From positions 372,001 through 436,000 of the forward strand of contig JAULSU010000003.1 of assembly GCA_030512335.1 (NCBI GenBank): a DNA stretch of 64,000 nucleotides, written 5' to 3'. Position 1 is the first letter of the stretch; the number at the start of each line of letters is the position of its first letter. The position numbers and the translations under genes are program-made. The DNA comes from Immersiella caudata. Lineage: Eukaryota; Ascomycota; Sordariomycetes; Sordariales; Lasiosphaeriaceae. Of this stretch, positions 11,901-22,815 are shown piece after piece. The notes under the pieces were generated by a model. It was not told the origin of the DNA, did not search any database, and worked only from the letters and a program-made list of their open reading frames with translations.

Positions 11901-12101
11901 GATCTCGTCGTTCAAACTCTTTTGCACTGTCTCTGCGGCGAGCCATGTTCTAGGCACTGCGGCCTCCACTACTGCCGCTGCCGCTGCCGCCGCCGTCGAA
12001 GCGCCCACGCTGCCTCATAAGGGGCGCACGCCGTCGAGCGCGGCACTCTCCTGATCTCCTCGGCCCTCGCCCGTCTATCCACCCCTTCGCAGTCCAGCAT
12101 C
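8908..12101. other. Long intergenic region; no supported gene
   Basis: Open frames here are short, overlap on both strands and show no signal peptide, family motif or convincing exon structure. A 7-bp inverted repeat (9396-9402 with 9419-9425, 16-nt loop) could form a hairpin. A direct repeat GGGATCTGTCGAA occurs at about 10949-10973. The last few hundred bases before 12102 are C/T-rich with GCC repeats (11980-12000) and probably form the promoter and 5' leader of the next gene. Confidence 0.45.
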
Positions 12102-15100
12102 ATGGACCAGATCCTCCCCATGGGTGGCCTGCCGCTGCCGGGCTTCCAGCGCCGGCTTAGCAGGCTGTACAATGACACCAAGAAGTCGTCCGACTTCGTC
12201 AAGGAGCCCGTCCAGCACGCCGAAGCCGACCCGGAGATCAAGTCGCTCCACCGAAAGCTCCGCATCCAGAAAGACCGCCTTGTTAGCTGGGGCCTCGAAT
12301 GGTCCGACCCAAACCAGTCCTCCGCCGAGATCCTCATCGACTCGTCCCTGTCGAAGGCTGGCCTGAGCGAGGTCGTTGGCAGCATCATGTCGACCATCAA
12401 GGACATCCTCGCCGAAGCCGAGCCCCTGTGGCACAGTTCCCGCCGCCTGGCCGGGGAGCGCGTTGGGCCGGATAGCGCACCGAGGAGGGGCGAGAAGATC
12501 CAGTTAGTCGTGTGGGACAAGAGCCGGTTCGAGGACCTTGTCCGGGATTTGACAACGTCGATCGACACGCTCTACGATCTGTCAAGGACACGGTCTTCAT
12601 ATGCCCAGACATCCGCTGCCGCACGGGAGCGGCTCTCCAAGCCCTCTGTTTCGGTCGAGGACCTGCGTCCGTTCGAGTCGTCCAGGATACAAACGCCGCA
12701 GCAGATCGACCCGAAGACCCTCACCAACCTGCGAGCGATGCAGGCGGTACCGATGACCGAGCTGGCCGAGAGAGAGCGTCCGAGGGATGTCGTCTTCATG
12801 GACCGCCAGGCGTACGCCGAGCTGACCAGCAGCATGGGCGGGCGACATCCGCACGCCCCGTTGCTTCTGGAATATGCGACGTTTGACTCCATCTATTCCA
12901 TGACGGGCATTTCCCCGCCGATGGATCGGTTTGGAAAGCTGTCGCAGGGGCTCTCGGCCGAGTCACAAAGGTCGCCTGCATCCTGGACCGGGTTACCGCA
13001 TCTTTTGGGCTTCTTTGAGGACATGGAGAGCTCCAGGTTCGGCCTGGTCTACCAGTTCCCCAAAACGTTCAACCCCGTCACCTTTGAGCACCTCACACAA
13101 AATCCGCTCTACAACTTGTGCTCTCTCGCCGATCTGCTCGCGCGCCCCGATTTCGAGCCCAAGCTTGAGGCCAAGTTCCGGCTGGCCGCCAACCTCGCCA
13201 ACACCGTTTTTGACATGCATGCCAGGGGCATCACCCACGGCAACCTCGTTGACGAGAACGTCTCCTTCTGCAACGCCGTCGGCACTGACCCCGAAGTGAG
13301 CGGGATCACCCAAGGCGAGGTCGACATCAGGAGACCCCTGGTTTCCTCTTTCGACCTATTTTCCGATCCCCAGTCACAGGACGAACCAAGAACGTTTTCA
13401 CTGTACAAACATGCTCTTGACCCGAGGAACAGCGCCCAGTCGCCCCTTACCAACAATGCCGACTCCAAGTGTTTTGACCTCTACTCGCTGGCCATGATCC
13501 TTCTCTCTGTTGGTCTCTGGACGAAGCTGGAAAACCTTGTCGCCGACCCCGCAAATCCCGTCATATCCGAGTCCGTGTTGGAACAGTTGTCTATCAGGTG
13601 CGGCACGTTGTACATGAAGGCTGTGCAGGCGTGTTGGAATGCGGTGGACCAGGAAATGACTGGGTTCCGGACGACGGAGCAAATTGTTTCGCGCGTTGAG
13701 TTCAAGGCTAGCCGGTATCTTGAGGCCTGCTGCATTTTGGATGGAGTCAGCAACCTGGATGAGCGATTGGGCGATGACTTGGGCGAGGCGCGGCCGCCAG
13801 CTGTCGCCGCGCCGGAGCCGTCCGCAGCGGGGCCGTCAACGGATGCCAAGGCCGAGAAGAGCGCCGGGGAGAAGGCCCTTACACGCCAGCCGAGCGCCGC
13901 TTCGCAACCAACTGCAGCTCCCGCTGAGCCGCAAGCGGAGGTACAGGGTAGGTTTCTCCTTTGCAAACCACGTGTTAGCGCTCAATTACTGACGTGCACC
14001 TTAGATGCTTCGGAGACGCCCGCTAAGTCTTCGGCAAAGATGCGCCTCTACCCTCAAATACCCCTTGGCCCCGATATTGTCGACAAGTGGAACAGGGTGA
14101 TCATGCCACAGATCAACTCCGCCCTGCGACATTTTTTCCGAAAGAACCCCGAGTCGGTTGAGATCTCCCTGGAGTCGATCGGCGAATCGCCCCAGCTTAC
14201 GAAGCCAACTGTCCTCGTTGTGTGCACATCGGTTAGCAAAGTCCGGGCCATACTCAAGAAGAAGCTTGGGGAATTGTTTGGCGGCGAGGCTGGGCTTGGG
14301 TTGAAGGTCTGCCGCGGCCAGGTGGTCCGGTCGCGGAAGGAGCAGCGCCGCAGCATGGCGCATCCTGACGACGGCGATGACGGGGTTTTCGCCGCCAATC
14401 CGGGCTACCAAGAGAAGCCCACCAATGGTGCTAGCATCGGGGCTTGGATCGGGAACCGTCACCTGCGTCCAGTCAGTTTCGGTGGGCTTATCATTGTGGA
14501 CGATAAGCCCTACGGGATGACGGTCCATCACATGCTGGATGACCCGGATCAAGACATCTCGACAAGAGATGTCTCGAGGAGTATGGCGGGACCTGAGGGG
14601 CTACCCGACCTCAACGCCTGGTACGCAGAACAGTATGCGAACCCCGAATCGGACCCCGATAGCAGCGGTAGCGAGGACTACACATGCGAGTTTTCCGATT
14701 CCGATTCCGACAGCTACTCCGACTCGGCCATCACAAGCGAGTACTCTGAGAGTGACGACGAAGACGAAGGCGAGTATGCCGAGGCGGGGGACATTCCGGG
14801 AGTCGAGCCTGGATGCGGAGGGAGATACATCATCACACAACCTGCTCTCGACGACGTTCCCGACGACTTCTACCCGAATGCTGAGACACAGGACGAGGAC
14901 CACAACGACACATATGGCCTGGGCGAGATGTATGCATCGAGCGGCATTCGGCGGCGAACGATAAACGGCCTCCTGCACGAGATCGACTGGGCGCTCTTCG
15001 AGTTCAAGGACGAGCGACAGCCAGGTGCGAACTTGGTCCCTCGGGCAGAGTCTCCCTCGTCAAGTTTCGCCAAAAAGGACGGGAAGGCTCAGAAGCAGAG

Positions 15101-15740
15101 GAAGTCGTCCATTCTGCAGCCAACCTCTGTGACACCAACATCTGAACTCTCAGGACTTGAGGTTCAGTGCGTAGCTCGTACGAGCGGGCTTCAGACTGGG
15201 CAAATCCTGCAGACAGTCGCATCGGTCAAGATTTACGGGCGCACCTCGCCGAGCCAGATATATCAGGTGTCGGGAACACCACCGAAGATCACGGACCAAA
15301 CCGCGAAGAAGGCGCTGCCGATGGGCATCCCGGGTGACAGCGGAGCTTGGGTCATGGAGCGCGATGGAGGACGAGTGTGCGGGCATGTACTGGCGTGGAG
15401 TCAGCGGAAGCGCGTGGCATACATTTGCCCCATGGATGTGCTGCTTCTCGACATCGCCGAGACGCTAGAGGCAGCAGAGATCAAGCTGCCGGGGGGAGAA
15501 GTGGTGGTGGGAAGCGACGGGTATAACCAGAAGCGAATGAGCCGTGTGGTCAGCAGCGCTGGAAGGAATACTGGTATCGGCGGGCCGTATCTGGCCTCGC
15601 AGCACAGGACCGAGGCGGGGGAGGAGGCGGACGATGATGATTCTTATGACGAAGGCGTCGATGTGGACCTTGCGCATGATCTCAAGGAGTTGCACCTGGC
15701 GGGAACGGTGGATTTGGGGCCCCATCAGTTGGGCTACTGA
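12102..15740 (+). CDS. HeLo-like domain + pseudokinase + trypsin-like serine protease fusion
   Basis: One long frame of 1212 codons. An in-frame 57-nt intron at 13948-14004 (GTAGGT, TACTGAC, TTAG) probably shortens it to 1193 residues. Residues ~1-180 resemble the HeLo/prion-inhibition domain (RIQKDRLVSWGLEWSDPN). Residues ~235-520 look kinase-like, but the catalytic loop reads HGNLVDEN (from residue 379), lacking the HRD Asp, and SFDLF stands where DFG is expected, so it is probably a pseudokinase. An Ala/Pro/Ser-rich linker follows. The C-terminal third has trypsin-type triad signatures (unspliced numbering): His in TVHHML (809/810), Asp in EIDWALFEF (962) and Ser in GDSGAWV (Ser1080). A strongly acidic Ser/Asp/Glu tract (about 14640-14790) lies between His and Asp. 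HeLo modules usually drive membrane-linked cell death; a protease tail suggests signalling or self-cleavage (inference). The gene is intact, unlike most recognition genes here. Confidence 0.75.
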   Translation: MDQILPMGGLPLPGFQRRLSRLYNDTKKSSDFVKEPVQHAEADPEIKSLHRKLRIQKDRLVSWGLEWSDPNQSSAEILIDSSLSKAGLSEVVGSIMSTIKDILAEAEPLWHSSRRLAGERVGPDSAPRRGEKIQLVVWDKSRFEDLVRDLTTSIDTLYDLSRTRSSYAQTSAAARERLSKPSVSVEDLRPFESSRIQTPQQIDPKTLTNLRAMQAVPMTELAERERPRDVVFMDRQAYAELTSSMGGRHPHAPLLLEYATFDSIYSMTGISPPMDRFGKLSQGLSAESQRSPASWTGLPHLLGFFEDMESSRFGLVYQFPKTFNPVTFEHLTQNPLYNLCSLADLLARPDFEPKLEAKFRLAANLANTVFDMHARGITHGNLVDENVSFCNAVGTDPEVSGITQGEVDIRRPLVSSFDLFSDPQSQDEPRTFSLYKHALDPRNSAQSPLTNNADSKCFDLYSLAMILLSVGLWTKLENLVADPANPVISESVLEQLSIRCGTLYMKAVQACWNAVDQEMTGFRTTEQIVSRVEFKASRYLEACCILDGVSNLDERLGDDLGEARPPAVAAPEPSAAGPSTDAKAEKSAGEKALTRQPSAASQPTAAPAEPQAEVQGRFLLCKPRVSAQLLTCTLDASETPAKSSAKMRLYPQIPLGPDIVDKWNRVIMPQINSALRHFFRKNPESVEISLESIGESPQLTKPTVLVVCTSVSKVRAILKKKLGELFGGEAGLGLKVCRGQVVRSRKEQRRSMAHPDDGDDGVFAANPGYQEKPTNGASIGAWIGNRHLRPVSFGGLIIVDDKPYGMTVHHMLDDPDQDISTRDVSRSMAGPEGLPDLNAWYAEQYANPESDPDSSGSEDYTCEFSDSDSDSYSDSAITSEYSESDDEDEGEYAEAGDIPGVEPGCGGRYIITQPALDDVPDDFYPNAETQDEDHNDTYGLGEMYASSGIRRRTINGLLHEIDWALFEFKDERQPGANLVPRAESPSSSFAKKDGKAQKQRKSSILQPTSVTPTSELSGLEVQCVARTSGLQTGQILQTVASVKIYGRTSPSQIYQVSGTPPKITDQTAKKALPMGIPGDSGAWVMERDGGRVCGHVLAWSQRKRVAYICPMDVLLLDIAETLEAAEIKLPGGEVVVGSDGYNQKRMSRVVSSAGRNTGIGGPYLASQHRTEAGEEADDDDSYDEGVDVDLAHDLKELHLAGTVDLGPHQLGY

Positions 15741-16738
15741 GTCTTCACGGCGTTGATGGAAGAACAAGCGACGTGATTTTGGAAAGGAGTTGACATCCTC
15801 ATTATACCCAATTCCATCATTTGTTAACCTGCATCCCCTTGCGAGGAGGATTGTCTTTTGCTTTGCTATTTTTGCTCCTTCCGCTGCCTGTTCTCCACCT
15901 TCCCTCGCTGTCGCAGACGGTCTTGGCATGGCACGAGTTGGTGCGGCCGTGATCCATCAGGTATCCCACGGACAGATGCAGAGTGCGTGGTCCGATCTGC
16001 TGATCCTTCGTTCGCTGGCTTACATGCGCAGTGTTTCTTCCGCTGCTGTCCGTGTTCTTGTTTGCGGTCGCGCATCACCAGCAACCGGTCCCCCTTTTCG
16101 TGTTTGGCGCGCAGTCACGACATTCCACAATCTCAGATCATCGCCCCACGACATCCGAAACCACGCGGGCAGAGGCTGACCCCGGCTCGAAGCTAACGTT
16201 AGCGCCAGTCCAGCGTGTCCATTCGTGTCAAAACTGCCATTCCAGGGTATCCACAGGGGACCAGTCACCCAGTCAAGGGCCCGGGCCTCCCGAGAGCGGG
16301 TCTCAACAAAGCCAAGCAACGAATTACATCGGCAGATCCGACCCTACGGATTACGGTGCCTGGAGGCCCTGGCGATTGCCGCACCGGCGATTTGCAGATT
16401 GCAGATTCCGCTTGCGGCGCGGATCAAAATTGCCAGTCAGGCCCGACTTTTTTTTTTTTTTTTTTGCTGGCGCCGCTGGTTGACGACAGGCCGCGCGACG
16501 GGACGAAAGCAGCGGAATTTTTGCCCCCAAAAGTGATAAAACATCTGACGACAAGTGTTTTTTACCCCGGATTTGTGGATATCGAGATCTCGCCAAGCTG
16601 GATCGCAGGAAGCGCTGCAGCGCAGACAGTGCAGAGAAGGAAGCGGCAGTTGAGAGTTTGGGAAAGTCGGAGTGAGAGGGCGGTCACTCACATACACACA
16701 CTCACCTCGCCTCACCGCATCTCATCTCAACCAGCGCC
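15741..16738. other. Intergenic: 3' region of the protease fusion and promoter of the desaturase-like gene
   Basis: No gene is supported. A T homopolymer of about 17-19 nt lies at 16449-16466. The 50 bp before the ATG at 16739 are rich in CACA, CTCA and CTC repeats, typical of fungal 5' leaders. Confidence 0.5.
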
Positions 16739-18335
16739 ATGGGGATCCCCGCGCTCACCTTCGACTCGCAGCTCACGCGAGCCGACCGGCTCGTGCTGCA
16801 GCAGCTCAGCGAGGACATGTCTTCGTCCACCGACTCCTCCGCCGAGCCCATCATCGCCAAGCTCAAAGCCATCAACGACCCCTCAGACGGCCGCTTCGAA
16901 CCCACCGTCTTCACCACCTACGACCACCCCTCCGACACCCTCGCCCTCCCCGGCGTCCTCCGCCGCCTCCTCACCTCCTACACCGCCTGGGCCCGCTCCG
17001 CCTGCCGCGTCGAAACCGACGTCGTCTTCATCACCCACCTCCTCCTCTACTTTTCCACCACCCTCCCCTCCGCCATCCTCCTCTTCACCCGCTTCTCCCC
17101 GCTGCACGCCCTCTTCCACGTCCTCATGCAGGGCTACTACATGGGCCCCTACACCCTCCTCAAACACCAGCACATCCACCAGCGCGGCGTCTTAGCCAAG
17201 CGCTTCGCCCTCATCGATAATATCTTCCCGTACATCATGGACCCGCTCATGGGTCACACCTGGAATTCGTACTACTACCACCATGTCAAGCATCATCACG
17301 TCGAGGGCAACGGGCCGGGCGATCTCTCCTCCACTATCCGCTTCCAGCGCGACTCGCTCACGCATTTCCTGCAATACCTGGGACGGTTCTTCTTCCTGGT
17401 GTGGTTTGACTTGCCGCGGTACTTCATCCGCTCGGGGAGACCAGCACTAGGGATCAAATGTGGTGTGTGGGAGCTGGCGAGTTATGCGGCGCTGGCGCTG
17501 GCGATGAGGGTCAATGCGAGGGCGGCGGTGTTTGTGTTTTTGTTGCCGTTGGTGTTGTTGAGGGTTGCGTTGATGGTGGGGAATTGGGGGCAGCATGCTT
17601 TTGTGGATGAGGAGGAGCCGGATTCGGATTTTAGGAGTAGTGTGACGTTGGTGGATGTTTCGGTGAGTTTTGAGTTTCTTTTGGTTTCTCTCGAGTGTTG
17701 TGTGTCGTTGGTGGTGGTGGTGCAGGTGGTGGCGTACGAGTTGGAGAAGAGGTGATGTGTGAGGGGATGTCGGCGTGTTGTTGTACTGCCAATGCGGCTC
17801 CTGCAGTGAGATTCTGGACCGAACGTACCAAGATCGGACTCTGTTCTCGTCTCGCACAACATCAGATCAAACGACCCAACCCCTCTCCCCATCTTCTCAC
17901 CTTCCATCCCATCCCCTTTCATCCCACAACTGGAGATAGGACGGTCACTAATTCCTCTAGTCAAACCGCTACTGCTTCAACGACGGCTACCACACCTCCC
18001 ACCATCTCAACCCTCTCCGCCACTGGCGCGACCACCCCATCGCCTTCCTCCAAGCCCGCCACGACTACGCCGCGCAGGACGCACTCGTCTTCCACAACAT
18101 CGACTACGTCTTCATCACCATCCGCCTGCTCATGAAAGATTACGACACCCTCGCCAAGTGTCTCGTGCCCATCGGCGCCAAGCAAATCGCCATGACGCAC
18201 GAAGAGCGCATGGCCATGCTCAAGAGCCACACGCGGCAGTTCAGCGAGGAGGAGATCGCCGAGAAGTTTAATCTCAAGGCAGCCAAAAAGGAGGCTGCGA
18301 GCACGGGTGCTTCGTCGGGTACGAAGCAGTCTTAA
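16739..18335 (+). CDS. Fatty-acid desaturase-like membrane protein
   Basis: Two exons: 16739-17662 and 17961-18335, joined across a 298-nt intron (GTGAGT donor, TCTAG acceptor) that restores the frame directly. The product is 432 residues. The three histidine clusters of membrane di-iron desaturases are visible: HQHIHQ (about 17167-17184), HHVKHHHVE (about 17280-17306) and, after the splice, HTSHHLNP. Hydrophobic segments flank them (FITHLLLYFSTTLPSAILLF; AAVFVFLLPLVLLRVALMVG). The third box lies only in exon 2, which supports the splice. Such enzymes sit in the ER membrane and introduce double bonds or hydroxyls into acyl chains; the substrate cannot be told. The C-terminus is Lys/Glu-rich and soluble. 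The start has a good CCGCCATGG-like context (GCGCCATGG). Confidence 0.85.
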
Positions 18336-19028
18336 TATCTGACAGGCCTAAAGGGAACTGTTGTGCCTTGTAGGCTCGGAAGAAATCCCAGTCTTGGGTC
18401 CCGTCCGTCTGTCGCTTTCCTTTTCGTCGTCCCAGTTAGACATAGACATAATAGCGAGGAAAGGGACGTTCCTACACAGCACTGAGTAGACATGTCTTGA
18501 TACCTCAGTCGTCTTCAACATGAGATAGCACAACACCGCGTGGCGAGTATTGGTACTGTTGTTTAAGAGGCACTCGGATATAAAAAAAATGTAGAATACC
18601 CACTCCTGTATCGTATTGCACCGCCAACTCCAAAACGCTACTTGCAAAGAAATGTGACAGTCTGCGTGGTAACATCACAACGCCAAACTTGACCCAGACC
18701 CCACCTCGTAAACGCTGTGATAAACAAGGAAAATGCGCCCTTGTTGGGCGTCGACATCGACCGGAAGCCGAGGGTATATGACGTGGTTATAGATACAAAA
18801 TGAGAGAGCCAGCTTCTCTTTCACCCCTGTCCCGCCCATTCACCATCCCCGCGCCCCTGCCTACGTCTCGTGTCTTCGTGTTCAACCCTCGTATTCCTGG
18901 TCTCTGTTCCCAACTCCGGGCTGTCTTGTTGCATCATGCGGATGGCACCCTTGCTGTAGTAAGTGTCCAGTCTGCTGCAGGTTCATTATCTCGTCTCGAT
19001 TATCGTCGATCGGGTTCTTAGATAGCCA
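18336..19028. other. Convergent 3' intergenic region
   Basis: The desaturase-like gene (plus) and the Ala-rich gene (minus) end facing each other. No gene is seen. A short A run (18581-18588) on the plus strand and CT-rich stretches near 18800-18870 may serve 3' processing. Confidence 0.45.
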
Positions 19029-22000
19029 TCAAAGCTCGTCCTTGATGCTCTTCGTCGCGTCCTTGACCGCCTCGGTTGCTTCGCTGGCAACACTGGCGAC
19101 CTTGTCACCCACGCTCTTGACCGATTCGCTGGCTTCCTTCGCAATGGACGACGCAGCAGCGGCACCGGTTACATACGCCGCATTGAGGCGGGACACGACG
19201 CTCTCGGAGAAGGTTGGCTCTTTGCCGACAAGCAGCTCTGACACAATGCTGCTGACCACCTCGTATTGTTGGGCAACACCGCTGGTGGCTGCGGCAGCAT
19301 ATGCGCCGGCCACGCTGGCGGCTGAGGCGGCGCCGCCGTTGACCACATCGGTCGCGGATGATGCACCTTCGATAGCAGCGCTGTAGACGCTTGCGTAAAA
19401 GGGAGTGGGAGTCGGCGCGCCATAGACCTGGATGCTGATCCGTGTGACGATGACATCCCAGGTCTCGGCAACCTTGTCGGCAGCGGCAGAGGCGTTGTCA
19501 TACCCGGCAGACACAGCGGAGGCAGCCTTCTCGCTGGCAATGGAGGCAGCATGCGCAGCGTTCTCGCCTGCGGCGGATGCGGCGGAGTAGGCACTGGCAC
19601 TGGCGGCAGATGCAGCCGAAGCGGCGCTGGCGCTGATTGCAGATGCCACTGAAGCAGCACTTTCGCTCGCCACGGATCCAATAGATGAGGCGGTTCCGGT
19701 AATGTCCGTTGGGGTGGGAGTAGCCGTCAAAGATGACACAGCCGAACTGGCAGCGGCCAGGAACTCAGAGTATCGGGCATGGGCCACACCAACGCCGGCG
19801 TAGTAATTGTGTCTCGCGTTCTCGAGCATCCTGTTGAAGTGCTCTGCTGGGGTCGAGGGTGTCGGGGTGGCGAGACCAACAGCAATCTTGGCGCTCTCGT
19901 ACTGCTCCTCGGCCCAGGAAATGCCCTGGTTGAGTCTCCCGGCAGCAACCGACTCGATCTGAGCCCAGTTAATCGAGGGCACTGTCGGAACGGGTACTGG
20001 CAACTTCTTCTTGGTTGGAGTGCCGTAGTACTTCTCTGATGCCAGCTTCAGCGCATCATCCATCCGAGAGCTTGCCGATGCCATGGCGTTGCTGTAGGCG
20101 TCCGTCACTGAGGCGATCACCTTTTGGTGGGCGGGCTCAGGGGTGCCGTGAATTTGCGCTGACATGATCGACAGCGCCTGGGAGTATTGGCTGTTGGCGC
20201 GAGCCGCGGCCACAGAGTACGCAGACTTGATATCTTGTGCGATCGATTCGAGGGCATCGGGGCTGGCGTCCGAGTCGTCGTGGTCCTCAAGAATCGGTTG
20301 TCGACTAGGAACCGATTGGGCCGCGGCTCCAAACATTGCCGACTTGATTGAAGGGGTAGCGGAGGGAACAACATGCTCCTCGACCGGCTCAGCGATAACC
20401 GCGGCCTCTTCGGCAACCTCCTCGATGGGAAGTTCGACGGGATGAGGGCTGGCATCTCCGGCATCCGGTTCGGTTGCGTTCCCGACGATCATGGGAGTTT
20501 CCTCGAGAACCTCCAGGACAACAGCCGAAGCAAGATCAGGGCCGGAGGCATCGGCAAGCTCTGGTTCGGCTTCCGATGTGGGTTCGACAAGTGCAGATAC
20601 CTCCTCGGCAGCAACCTCGACGGGCTCTTCAGGCTCTGATGTAGCAGTATCAACCGCAGGGGTTTTGGGCGACGCAGAGGTGTCGTCTCCTTCCAGAACA
20701 GAAGTCTCATCGGCCTCGGCGGGCTTGCCCGGGATAATGGCACTACTGACCGCGTCTGCAATTGACTCTGCTTGTCCAACGACAGCATCCTTGGCGTGTT
20801 TCAGGGCATCTGCGGCGGTAGATGCGGCGTGGGTCGCAGCTTCAGCGGCTTGCTCCATCAATGTGCTGTCAAATTCCGCAGAGTCGTCGGCTGCGATGAG
20901 CTTCCAGACAGCTACCTGCTTAAGGCGCGCAAGCTCCTTTGCCGCGTTGGCCGCAATGTGCATTGCCTGATCCTCAATGTCGGCTCCCTCGGCTTGAGCG
21001 GCTTCAAGGCTGGGATGGGAGACGATGGACTCCTGGATATCGTCCCTCCACTGGTTGAACCTCTTCTTCAGCTCGTGGTACTTCGCCCAATCCTTGTAGG
21101 TAATGCCGTCGGTCCAAGCCCATTTCATGCCGATTTTCTGAAGTGCCAGGTCCTTGATCTCCTCGAGGATGGTGAAGTGGTTCTCGGCCGCCTTTGTGAT
21201 CGCGTCCTTCATCTCGGCTTCGTAGTGCTCGCGCCAGCCACGGACGTTAGCGGCCTTGTCCCTGATAGCCAAACCAGCAGTCCGGACGGCCTGGATAATC
21301 TGCTCCCTGCCCTCCTCTTCTGTCGCAGTTCCCTGCTTAACCGCCCCAACGATCTGAAGGATGCCACGGCGAAGCCGGATCATTTCCTGGACAGTTGCTG
21401 TTTGCAGCTGATCGAGAACAGTCTTGCCCACGATTCTAGCGTTGCGGCGCACCATTCTCCTAGAAATATCGCGCACCTGGTCGTTGATCTCGGCGGCGCC
21501 CTCCTTCGCGGCCTTGTCGTATCGCTCCTGCCAATCGCGAAGATCAGCGGCAACCACCTCCCGGGCTGCACGGTGGCCTTCATCTTCGCTCTCGAGTTGC
21601 TCGTTGGGCTCAGGGGGGGAAACGGGCTCGATCGAGGGGACTGCCGCGCTGGCGCTGGCGGCCAGTTTCGATCGCTTGGTAGTCGAACCTGCTGCCGGAT
21701 TCGCGGAGGCAGCAGAGGAGGATGTAGCGGACAATGCGGTATTCGAAGTGGTCGAAGGAGTCGATGTAGGGGCCACTGAAGAAGTGGGCTTGACAAATGA
21801 GGATACCGCCTCGCTGGGAGAGCTGTGTTGGATTAGCATCACCGCAGATGGCTGGAAGGCTGTCGCTTACCTTGCTGTGAGTTTGGCAGTAGACTTCGAA
21901 GCGGGCTTCCTGTCGCTATTGTATCGCCCAAGGCGCTTCCCGATCTTGACCAACTGGGGCTCGACATTTTCGACGTAGATCACCCTCAGCTGTGGCCAGA

Positions 22001-22815
22001 CCGTTCCGTCAAGGAAGGCGTACGTCTTATTCCAGGTCCAGAGAGCGGCGGGGACAGCGGTGCCAGTAGTAAACACGGAAGCCGCCGCGTATCCCTGCTG
22101 CGCGTACGGATACACGTACTCGTACGACGGAAGGATCACCTCATGGTAGGTTTGTAGGGCATTTGTACGCGCAATGTCGTAGTACGGAGCAAAGGCGGCT
22201 CCGAGAGTGTTGACATGCGGAGCCAGGGTCTCGTCGTACTTAGCGTTTGCCAGCCCCTGGTATTTTGTGATCTGAGGTTGGACGCTCTTCTCCCATTGCG
22301 CTACGGCGAAGCCCTGGGCTTGTTGGAGCTTGGGGGCGCCGTGCTTCTTTGCATATCGCCAACTCGGCGCGATAACTCGCGCGTCGACAGTGTTGTAGTA
22401 CGGGCGCACAAGGTCGACATATGGCGCCGCATAAGCGTCGTAGTACGGTTCAAGGTGCGGAGAGACGGCGTGTTTGAGCTGAAAGTACGGCTTGCAGATG
22501 CGTGGGGAGGACTGATCGCAGGTGTTGAGGTTGGCGGGGCACCGGAAGAGTATTGTGAAGATGGTGTACCATGTTAGGAGCCTGCCCCGAAAAGATACGT
22601 TAGTCCATGCCAGGGCGCGATTTTGAGGATTAAGGAGATGGCGGTGCTTACCTCGCAATTACGCTGAAGCCCCGCGCAAATACTCCAGCCCCAGCCCCAG
22701 CAGCAGGTTTTCGCGCTCTTGGGCCGACAGCATTACCATTGAGCGACGTTTTAAGTGAGCCGTTCATCCCGTTCAAAGCCTTCGGGCCCTTTGCATGCCC
22801 GTTTGTGTCGTCCAT
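19029..22815 (-). CDS. Large Ala-rich membrane-anchored fungal protein (family often mislabelled 'transcription factor hoxa13')
   Basis: Three exons on the minus strand: 22815-22652, 22581-21871 and 21822-19029, giving 1222 residues. Introns are 22582-22651 (GTAAGC/GGCAG, 70 nt) and 21823-21870 (GTAAGC/CACAG, 48 nt). A CCCAG acceptor 9 nt further on would also keep frame. After a Gly/Ala/Lys-rich N-terminus comes a hydrophobic segment (LLTWYTIFTILF), then a Tyr-rich region with repeated PYY motifs, a charged coiled-coil region (about residues 360-620), an acidic Pro/Glu linker, and an Ala/Ser-rich C-terminal half with spaced YYGTPT/VYGAPTPTP/IHGTPEP motifs. No homeodomain is visible, so the usual hoxa13 label looks like an annotation artefact. 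I infer a membrane-anchored, lipid- or organelle-associated role; the true function is unknown to me. Confidence 0.85.

Noticed and set aside
20772..21779. 335-codon plus-strand frame and other long plus frames inside the Ala-rich gene
   Set aside because: Antisense shadow of the biased codons (GCN/NGC) of the minus-strand gene; no motif or promoter.
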